Notes under the pieces: model-generated | Databases searched by the model: none | Seen by the model: only the letters and a program-made list of their open reading frames with translations | Told to the model about the DNA's origin: nothing | Position numbers and translations under genes: made by a program | Shown here: positions 57,695-64,000 of the stretch, piece after piece | How the letters are laid out: each line of letters opens with the position of its first letter | Position numbering within the stretch: position 1 is the first letter of the stretch | Assembly: GCA_947452065.1 (NCBI GenBank) | Contig: CANGBB010000005.1 | Coordinates: 76,820-140,819 of the forward strand | Origin: Gammaproteobacteria bacterium | GTDB taxonomy: Bacteria; Pseudomonadota; Gammaproteobacteria; Steroidobacterales; Steroidobacteraceae | Direction: 5' to 3' | Length of the DNA stretch: 64,000 nt

Positions 57695-58779
57695 GTGCTC
57701 CGGTGGTCTTGATCATGGCAGGTGGCACCGGCGGGCATGTATTCCCGGCGCTCGCGTTGGCGCGAATACTGCGTGCCCGTTCATGGCAGGTTGTATGGCT
57801 GGGCTCGCGCCGCGGTATCGAGGCGCGTCTGGTGCCGGCGGAAGGCATTCCAATCGAGTGGCTAACCATTGGTGGGCTGCGCGGCAAAGGCGTACTCACC
57901 CTGCTGTGGGCGCCATTCCGTCTGGCCCGCGCGCTGTTCGAGGCCATCGCCATCGTGCGCCGCCATCGGCCCGACGTTGTCGTCGGTCTGGGTGGATTCG
58001 TCTCCGGTCCGGGTGGCGTGGCGGCTTGGTTGTTGGGCCGGCCGCTGGTGATTCACGAACAGAATGCCGTGGCGGGCTTCACCAACCGCTGTCTGGCTGT
58101 GATGGCCAGGCGCGTGCTGGCTGCCTTCCCCCAGGCTTTCGCCTCGCATGTTGGTGCGGAAGTAACCGGTAATCCGGTGCGCGCCGAGATCGCCGCATTG
58201 CCGCCGCCGCCGGCGCGTTTCGCCACGCGGCGTGGAGCGATCCGCGTACTGGTAATTGGCGGTAGTCAGGGTGCGCTCAAGCTCAATAATGTGGTGCCCC
58301 GCGCTTTAGCGTTGGTGAGCCGCGAGGCGTCGCTCGAAGTGCGTCATCAGTCCGGCGAGCGTTGGTTTGCTCAGGCCGAGCACTGCTATCGCGAGCTCGC
58401 CGTCCCCGCTAGCGTTACGCCGTTCATCGACGACATGGCTGAAGCGTATGCGTGGGCGGACCTCGTGGTCTGTCGCGCTGGCGCATTGACGGTTTCCGAA
58501 TTGGCGGCGGCCGGTGTTGCTGCGGTGTTTATCCCGTTCGCCGCTGCGGTCGACGATCACCAGACGCACAACGCGCAGTGGCTCGTGAACGAAGGCGCGG
58601 CCTGCATGATCAGTGAGGCGGAGCTGACGGCCGAGCGACTGGCCAGTGAACTCATGCCGCTCTGTCAGGGTCGCGGACGCCTGCTGGCGATGGCCGAGCG
58701 TGCGCGCCTGATGGCGCGGCCGCAGGCTACCGAGGCATTGGCGGACGCCTGTGAATCGTGCGTGAGGGAAGCGGCATGA
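57691..58779 (+). CDS. murG: Undecaprenyl-PP-MurNAc-pentapeptide GlcNAc transferase
   Basis: This 362-residue GT-B glycosyltransferase makes lipid II at the inner face of the membrane. G-loops are [16 protein letters not shown] and [29 protein letters not shown], and the C-terminal UDP-GlcNAc site has [36 protein letters not shown] and [12 protein letters not shown] start at MSAPVVLIM where homology begins. It overlaps ftsW and murC. Confidence 0.97.
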   Translation: MSAPVVLIMAGGTGGHVFPALALARILRARSWQVVWLGSRRGIEARLVPAEGIPIEWLTIGGLRGKGVLTLLWAPFRLARALFEAIAIVRRHRPDVVVGLGGFVSGPGGVAAWLLGRPLVIHEQNAVAGFTNRCLAVMARRVLAAFPQAFASHVGAEVTGNPVRAEIAALPPPPARFATRRGAIRVLVIGGSQGALKLNNVVPRALALVSREASLEVRHQSGERWFAQAEHCYRELAVPASVTPFIDDMAEAYAWADLVVCRAGALTVSELAAAGVAAVFIPFAAAVDDHQTHNAQWLVNEGAACMISEAELTAERLASELMPLCQGRGRLLAMAERARLMARPQATEALADACESCVREAA

Positions 58780-60203
58780 ACCAGCGCATGCGCCGCATCA
58801 ACACCATCCACTTCGTCGGTATCGGCGGCAGCGGCATGGGCGGCATTGCTGAAGTGTTGCTCAATCTCGGCTATCAGGTGCAGGGCTCGGATCTGAAGCC
58901 CAACGCCGTCACTGACCATTTGCAGCGCATGGGTGCGCGTATCGCGTTGGGTCATCGCGCCGAAAATGCAGCCGGTGCCGATGTCGTCGTGGTCTCCACA
59001 GCCGTGGCATCGGACAACCCTGAGGTTGTAGCCGCGCATGAGCACCGTGTACCGGTGGTGCCGCGCGCCGAGATGCTGGGAGAGCTGATGCGCTTCCGCC
59101 AGTCCATTGCGGTAGCGGGTACGCACGGCAAAACCACTACTACCAGCCTAGTAGCCAGCGTGCTAGCCGAAGGCGGCGAAGATCCGACCTTCGTGATCGG
59201 GGGACGATTGAAGAGCGCCGGCACCAATGCCCGACTGGGTGCTGGTCGTTATCTGGTCGCCGAGGCGGATGAGAGCGATGCCTCATTCCTGCGTCTGCAG
59301 CCGATGATTGCCATCGTTACCAATATCGACAACGATCATCTCGGCACGCATGGCGGCGACTTCGACAAGCTGTGCCAGAGTTTCGTCAGCTTTCTCCATA
59401 ACCTTCCGTTCTACGGTCTGGCCGTGCTGTGTCGGGACGACGAGCATGTGCGCCGCATCGAGCCGCAGGTGGGTCGTCCGATCCTGACTTACGGACTGTC
59501 CTCGGATGCCGATGTGCGCGCCATCGATATCGTGCGTGACGGCCAGCACACACACTTCAAGGTTGTGCGTCCGGGTCAGCCCAAGCCGCTGGAAATCACT
59601 CTCAATCTGCCGGGGCTGCATAACGTGCGCAATGCGCTCGCAGCCATCAGCGTGGCCACGGAGTTGCAGATCGACGACGCGGCCATCGCGCGCGCTCTGG
59701 CTGGCTTTCAGGGCATAGACCGTCGCATGCAGTTCGTTGCCGATGTGCAGACGCCGACTGGTCGCATCAGCATTGTCGATGATTACGGTCACCATCCCAC
59801 CGAATTGGCTGCGACGATGGATGGCTTGCGCCAGGCTTATCCCGGCCGTCGTCTGGTACTCGCTTTTCAGCCGCACCGCTATACGCGCACCCGTGACCTG
59901 CTCGATGACTTTGCCATCGTGCTGTCCAGTGCTGACGTGTTGTTGGTCACTGAGGTGTACGCCGCTGGCGAGACGCCCATCAAGGGTGCCGACGGGCGTG
60001 CCATCTGCCGTGCTGTGCGCAGCCGCGGCAAGATCGAGCCGGTGTTCGTCGGCCCAGTGGAAGAGCTCGACAAGGTGCTGAAAGACCTGGTGCGCGATGG
60101 TGACTTGGTAGTCACGATGGGCGCGGGTCACATCGGTGCGATCGCGCACGAACTGCCGGCCCGTCTGACGGGTGCGGTCAATCCCGAGCGGAGGCACCGG
60201 TGA
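58776..60203 (+). CDS. murC: UDP-N-acetylmuramate:L-alanine ligase
   Basis: This 475-residue ligase adds L-Ala to UDP-MurNAc. It begins [33 protein letters not shown], with [16 protein letters not shown] for [30 protein letters not shown] and [14 protein letters not shown] after it. It is the de novo partner of Mpl elsewhere in the window. The ATG overlaps the murG stop; the track uses a GTG six codons earlier. Confidence 0.97.
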   Translation: MNQRMRRINTIHFVGIGGSGMGGIAEVLLNLGYQVQGSDLKPNAVTDHLQRMGARIALGHRAENAAGADVVVVSTAVASDNPEVVAAHEHRVPVVPRAEMLGELMRFRQSIAVAGTHGKTTTTSLVASVLAEGGEDPTFVIGGRLKSAGTNARLGAGRYLVAEADESDASFLRLQPMIAIVTNIDNDHLGTHGGDFDKLCQSFVSFLHNLPFYGLAVLCRDDEHVRRIEPQVGRPILTYGLSSDADVRAIDIVRDGQHTHFKVVRPGQPKPLEITLNLPGLHNVRNALAAISVATELQIDDAAIARALAGFQGIDRRMQFVADVQTPTGRISIVDDYGHHPTELAATMDGLRQAYPGRRLVLAFQPHRYTRTRDLLDDFAIVLSSADVLLVTEVYAAGETPIKGADGRAICRAVRSRGKIEPVFVGPVEELDKVLKDLVRDGDLVVTMGAGHIGAIAHELPARLTGAVNPERRHR

Positions 60204-61099
60204 ACCCGCTGCAGTCGCATGAATTCAGTGCGCGCATTCAGCGCAACGAGCCGATGTCGCGTCACACCTCATGGCGCGTCGGTGGCCCAGCAGACTACTT
60301 TTATGAGCCGCGCGATCGCGCTGAGCTCGGTGCCTTCTTGCGTGAGTTGCCGCAGGAAACGTCGGTGTACTGGGTCGGCTTGGGGAGCAACCTACTCGTG
60401 CGCGACGGTGGGCTCCGTGGCGTCGTGATCTCGATGCAGGGCGTCTTCACGCGGCTCGAGCAGCGCGGCCCGACGAGCGTGTATTGCGAATGCAGCGTGC
60501 CCTGCACGCGTCTGGCGCGTCAGGCGACGCAATGGAACATGGCTGAGGGCGAGTTCTTCGCCGGTATTCCCGGCACGCTGGGTGGTGCGCTGGCGATGAA
60601 TGCCGGTGCCTACGGTGGCGAGACCTGGAAGCATGTGGTCAGCGTCGAAGTGATCGATCGCAGCGGCGTGTGCCGGGTGCGGTCTGCGGCCGAGTACCAG
60701 CCGGGCTATCGTCATGTGCAGCGTCCGGCGAACGATGAATGGTTTCTTGCAGCGGAGCTTCAGTTTGGCGTCCAGTCTGATGGTGACCGCGAGCGCGTCC
60801 GCCAGCTCAGTGCGCGGCGCAAGGCCACGCAGCCCCTCGGCGAGTGGAGTTGCGGCTCGGTGTTTACCAATCCACCGGGTGATCATGCCGCGCGACTCAT
60901 TGAGGCCGCGGGCCTGAAGGGTTACCGCATCGGCGACGCGGTGGTGTCCACCAAGCACGCGAATTTCATCATCAACGAGCGATCAGCCAGTGCTGCTCAG
61001 CTTGAGCAGTTGATCCTGCATGTGCAGGCCACTGTCGAGCAGGTGCACGGTGTGAAGCTCATTCCGGAGGTCAGGATTGTGGGAGAGGCGTTGCAATGA
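60200..61099 (+). CDS. murB: UDP-N-acetylenolpyruvoylglucosamine reductase
   Basis: This 299-residue FAD-dependent reductase completes UDP-MurNAc. The FAD domain has [37 protein letters not shown] and [44 protein letters not shown] holds the Ser that donates a proton. At about 300 residues it resembles the shorter type II enzymes rather than the 342-residue E. coli form. The start is GTG overlapping the murC stop. Confidence 0.95.
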   Translation: MNPLQSHEFSARIQRNEPMSRHTSWRVGGPADYFYEPRDRAELGAFLRELPQETSVYWVGLGSNLLVRDGGLRGVVISMQGVFTRLEQRGPTSVYCECSVPCTRLARQATQWNMAEGEFFAGIPGTLGGALAMNAGAYGGETWKHVVSVEVIDRSGVCRVRSAAEYQPGYRHVQRPANDEWFLAAELQFGVQSDGDRERVRQLSARRKATQPLGEWSCGSVFTNPPGDHAARLIEAAGLKGYRIGDAVVSTKHANFIINERSASAAQLEQLILHVQATVEQVHGVKLIPEVRIVGEALQ

Positions 61100-62061
61100 G
61101 ACTGCGCTATGACAGCCGCACGGCGCGCCGTGTGACACAGCCCGAGGACTTCGGTCGCGTAGTGGTGCTGCTGGGCGGCACCTCGAGCGAGCGCGAGATT
61201 TCGCTGCTGACGGGTCATGCAGTGCTGGCTGCCTTGCAGCGTCGCGGCGTGCAGGCCGAGGCTTTTGATCCGGCATCGCGACCGCTCTCCGATCTGCAAT
61301 CCATGGGCTGCGAGCGTGTCTGGATCGCGCTGCATGGCCCGGGTGGAGAAGATGGCACATTGCAGGGTGCGCTGGAGTTCATGGGTATTCCGTACACCGG
61401 CAGCGGTGTCATGGGATCCGCCATCGGCATGGATAAATTGCGTACCAAGCGCTTGGCCCAATCGGTAGGTGTGCCCACGGCGGACTTCGTCGTTCTGCGC
61501 GGGCCGGATGATCTGCAGGTGGCCGTCGAGCGACTGGGCCTGCCGCTGATCGTCAAGCCCGCCAGCCAGGGTTCCAGCGTGGGCATGACGCGTGTGACAG
61601 AAGCGGGGCAGATGCACGCTGCTTGGGAAGCGGCCACTCGTCATGAGCGTTTGGCCTTTGCCGAGCCATGGATCACGGGCGGTGAATACACGGTCGCCAT
61701 CCTGCAGGGTCGTGCATTGCCGGCGATCCGCATCCAGCCCGCACATGATTTTTACGACTACGAAGCCAAGTATCTGCGCGACGATACGAAGTACCTCTGT
61801 CCGTCCGGCTTGCCGCAGGCTGCCGAGGCGCATCTGGCCACGCTCGCACTCGCAGCGTTCGAAGCCTGTGGCGCGGAGGGCTGGGGACGGGCTGACTTCA
61901 TGATGGATCGCGCCGGTCGCCCGCAACTGCTCGAGATCAACACGGTCCCGGGAATGACCGACCACAGTCTGGTGCCCATGGCGGCGCGCGCTGCCGGCAT
62001 CGGTTTTGATGAGCTCGTCTGGCAGGTGCTTGAAACAAGCCTTGTGAGGACGCCATGCTGA
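61096..62061 (+). CDS. ddlB: D-alanine:D-alanine ligase
   Basis: This 321-residue ATP-grasp ligase makes D-Ala-D-Ala for MurF. It has [71 protein letters not shown] and the metal-binding end [16 protein letters not shown] with Tyr-type specificity loop [15 protein letters not shown]. It overlaps murB and ftsQ, as in the E. coli cluster. Confidence 0.97.
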   Translation: MRLRYDSRTARRVTQPEDFGRVVVLLGGTSSEREISLLTGHAVLAALQRRGVQAEAFDPASRPLSDLQSMGCERVWIALHGPGGEDGTLQGALEFMGIPYTGSGVMGSAIGMDKLRTKRLAQSVGVPTADFVVLRGPDDLQVAVERLGLPLIVKPASQGSSVGMTRVTEAGQMHAAWEAATRHERLAFAEPWITGGEYTVAILQGRALPAIRIQPAHDFYDYEAKYLRDDTKYLCPSGLPQAAEAHLATLALAAFEACGAEGWGRADFMMDRAGRPQLLEINTVPGMTDHSLVPMAARAAGIGFDELVWQVLETSLVRTPC

Positions 62062-62852
62062 TTGGCCGGCGCAGCAATCGTCGTCGTGATGAGAAGAGCC
62101 GTTGGCAGATGCCGGCTCTGCCATGGCGTCGCATTGGTGTTGCCTTCGCAAGCCTGCTGGTGCTGGGCGTCGCGCTCGGCACGTTGGTGTGGCTGCTCAA
62201 TCGCCCGATCGAAAAGGTCACCGTGGCGGGCAGTTTTCAGCGCGTCTCGCCGCTCGACATCGAAAAGCTGGCGCGAGGGCGCGTGGTGGGCGCGGGGCTG
62301 GTCAGCGTGAATCTGTCCGCGGTGCGCAGTGAACTGCGGCAGCTGCCGTGGGTAGACGATGTCAGCGTCGCGCGCCAATGGCCGAGCGGTCTGCTGGTGC
62401 AGGTCCGTGAGCAGACACCGATTGCCCGCTGGAACGAAACCCAGTTGGTCAATGTGCGTGGACTGCTCTTCACCAGCGAGTCGCGCTTCATTCCCAACGA
62501 GTTGCCGCAGCTGCGCGGGCCGCCGGGAACCGACGGCGAGGTGATCAATCGCTATCAGGCGATGCAGGGGCACATGGCCGAGGTTGGCATGCGCCTGGTA
62601 TCGCTGGAGCTGGACGCGCGCGGTGCGTGGCAGTTCGCGCTCGACAACGGCGTCAGCGTGCGCCTCGGTCGTCGCCAGATCGATGAGCGCGCCCAGCGTT
62701 TCATCACATTAGTTCTGCCTTGGCTGACGGCGCGGGTTGCGAAAGTCGGCTACATCGACATGCGTTACACCAATGGCTTTGCAGTCGGCTGGCGCAGCGG
62801 CGCGCAGTTGGCGGACAACGCCCCTCGCAAGGACACCACACCGGATGGCTAA
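62055..62852 (+). CDS. ftsQ: Cell division protein FtsQ
   Basis: This 265-residue bitopic divisome protein has a basic cytoplasmic N-terminus, one membrane helix ([21 protein letters not shown]), a POTRA domain ([46 protein letters not shown]) and a beta domain ending near [14 protein letters not shown]. FtsQ bridges FtsL/FtsB to FtsA-side components. It overlaps ddlB by seven bases and ftsA by eight. Confidence 0.96.
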   Translation: MLIGRRSNRRRDEKSRWQMPALPWRRIGVAFASLLVLGVALGTLVWLLNRPIEKVTVAGSFQRVSPLDIEKLARGRVVGAGLVSVNLSAVRSELRQLPWVDDVSVARQWPSGLLVQVREQTPIARWNETQLVNVRGLLFTSESRFIPNELPQLRGPPGTDGEVINRYQAMQGHMAEVGMRLVSLELDARGAWQFALDNGVSVRLGRRQIDERAQRFITLVLPWLTARVAKVGYIDMRYTNGFAVGWRSGAQLADNAPRKDTTPDG

Positions 62853-64000
62853 GCGTACAGATCGGAAAATTATTGTTGGGCTCGACATCGGCACCTCGAA
62901 GGTCGTGGCGCTGGTCGGCGAGCAAAGTATCGACGGTAGCATCGAGACCATCGGTTTCGGTTCGCAGCCATCGCGGGGACTCAAAAAGGGCGTGGTGGTC
63001 AACATTGAGTCCACCGTGCAGTCCATTCAGCGTGCTGTCGAAGAAGCGGAGCTGATGGCCGGTGTGGAAATCAACTCGGTTTACGCCGGAATCGCTGGCA
63101 GCCACATTCGCAGCCTGAATTCACACGGCGTGGTCGCAATCCGTGATCGCGAGGTGTCCCAGCACGATGTTGATCATGTGATCGAAGCGGCCAAGGCCGT
63201 CGCCATTCCGGCTGACCAGCGCATTCTGCATGTGCTGCCGCAGGAATTCGTCATCGACGGGCAGGAAGGTATTCGCGACCCGATCGGCATGTCGGGTGTG
63301 CGTCTGGAAGCGAAAGTGCACATCGTCACCTGCGCCGACAGTGCCGCGCAGAATATCGTCAAGTGTGTTCAACGCTGCGGGCTGGAAGTCGAGGACATCG
63401 TGCTCGAGCAGTTGGCCTCGAGCTTTGCCTGCCTCACCGATGACGAGCGCGAGCTGGGCGTCTGCATTGTCGATGTCGGCGGCGGCACCACCGACCTTGC
63501 CGTTTTCTCGGGCGGCGCCATCCGGCACACCGCTGTGTTGCCCATCGCAGGTGATCAGGTCACCAACGACATCGCAGTCTCGATGCGCACACCGACTCAG
63601 TACGCTGAAGACATCAAGCTGCGTCATGCCTGTGCGCTGTCACAGCTGACAAACCCAGACGAAACCATCGAAGTGCCCGGCGTCGGCGATCGGCCGGCGC
63701 GCCGGCTGGCGCGCCAGACGTTGGCCGAAGTCGTCGAGCCGCGTTACGAGGAACTCTTCAACCTGGTGCGCGATGAATTGCGTCGCAGCGGCTTCGAAGA
63801 AGTGGTTGCGTCGGGACTGGTGTTGACCGGTGGTAGTTCGCGCATGGAAGGCGCGATCGAACTGGCCGAAGAGATTTTCCACATGCCGGTGCGGCTGGGA
63901 CTGCCGCAGGGTGTGAAGGGGCTGGCCGAAGTGGTGCGCAGCCCGGTGTATTCGACGGCCGTCGGTCTGTTGCTGTACGCCCGCGAGAATTCTGCGCCGC
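62845..64000 (+). CDS. ftsA: Cell division protein FtsA, partial (3' end outside window)
   Basis: The reading frame stays open to the right edge, which is why the track omits it; 385 codons are visible. It begins [25 protein letters not shown] and continues with GIAGSHIRSLNSHGVVAI and DVGGGTTDLAVFSGGAIRHTAVLPIAGDQVTND, the phosphate-binding loops of the actin-like ATPase. FtsA anchors FtsZ to the membrane. The C-terminal amphipathic helix lies beyond the window, as presumably does ftsZ. The start overlaps the ftsQ stop by eight bases. Confidence 0.95.
   Translation, partial: MAKRTDRKIIVGLDIGTSKVVALVGEQSIDGSIETIGFGSQPSRGLKKGVVVNIESTVQSIQRAVEEAELMAGVEINSVYAGIAGSHIRSLNSHGVVAIRDREVSQHDVDHVIEAAKAVAIPADQRILHVLPQEFVIDGQEGIRDPIGMSGVRLEAKVHIVTCADSAAQNIVKCVQRCGLEVEDIVLEQLASSFACLTDDERELGVCIVDVGGGTTDLAVFSGGAIRHTAVLPIAGDQVTNDIAVSMRTPTQYAEDIKLRHACALSQLTNPDETIEVPGVGDRPARRLARQTLAEVVEPRYEELFNLVRDELRRSGFEEVVASGLVLTGGSSRMEGAIELAEEIFHMPVRLGLPQGVKGLAEVVRSPVYSTAVGLLLYARENSAP

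Noticed and set aside
59283-60197. 304-codon minus-strand ORF opposite murC
   Set aside because: It is fully antisense to a clear murC, with no recognisable motif.

Overview
The window is 64 kb of GC-rich, almost fully coding chromosome from a gammaproteobacterium. It carries a cytochrome bc1 operon followed by sspAB, an lpt/kds lipopolysaccharide cluster beside rpoN, a class A RNase P RNA, and a complete meso-diaminopimelate-type dcw cell wall and division cluster from mraZ into ftsA. Gene content and order fit a deep-branching, GC-rich lineage near the Xanthomonadales, Nevskiales or Chromatiales; I cannot name the genus. I see no tRNA, rRNA, insertion sequence, prophage, CRISPR array or other clear accessory island. 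This is core genome.

Layout. 0-5 kb: the edge of a rhodanese gene, a PCMT-like methyltransferase, a PAS-GGDEF-EAL cyclic-di-GMP protein and an MFS exporter. 5-9.5 kb: a pyrophosphate-centred group, with PPi-dependent phosphofructokinase, slyX and H+-pyrophosphatase on the minus strand, divergent from an adenylate kinase that has a long Lys/Arg repeat tail. 9.5-13.5 kb: RNase D, Mpl, a LON substrate-binding-domain protein and a CpdA-type phosphodiesterase. 13.6-22.3 kb: metK and ahcY, with a clear SAH riboswitch in front of ahcY, divergent from tkt-gap-pgk-pyk. 22.3-28.2 kb: an SDR, mgtE, maeB, a YciH-type SUI1 protein and rapZ. 28.2-33.5 kb: the minus-strand chain kdsD-kdsC-lptC-lptA-lptB-rpoN-hpf-rapZ. 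33.5-42.1 kb: ibaG-murA, degS, petABC, sspAB and an M61 peptidase. 42.1-47.5 kb: lpoA-yraN, rsmI, rnpB and an OPT transporter. 47.5-64 kb: the dcw cluster mraZ-rsmH-ftsL-ftsI-murE-murF-mraY-murD-ftsW-murG-murC-murB-ddlB-ftsQ-ftsA, open at the right edge.

How the genes work together. MetK makes SAM, methyltransferases turn it into SAH, and AhcY removes the SAH under control of an SAH-sensing RNA. The PPi released by MetK and by biosynthesis can be used by the PPi-dependent PFK or by the proton-pumping pyrophosphatase. The dcw genes, murA, mpl, lpoA and the LPS export genes supply envelope growth. The dcw cluster starts from a strong sigma70-like promoter followed by a textbook triple MraZ operator.

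The most unusual things I see are the Lys-rich repeat tail and cysteine-containing LID of the adenylate kinase, the linked PPi metabolism genes, the SAH riboswitch with a hairpin over the ahcY ribosome binding site, and a recurring TANNNT hexamer 5-9 bases upstream of start codons that suggests leaderless transcripts. I found no clearly new multi-gene system.
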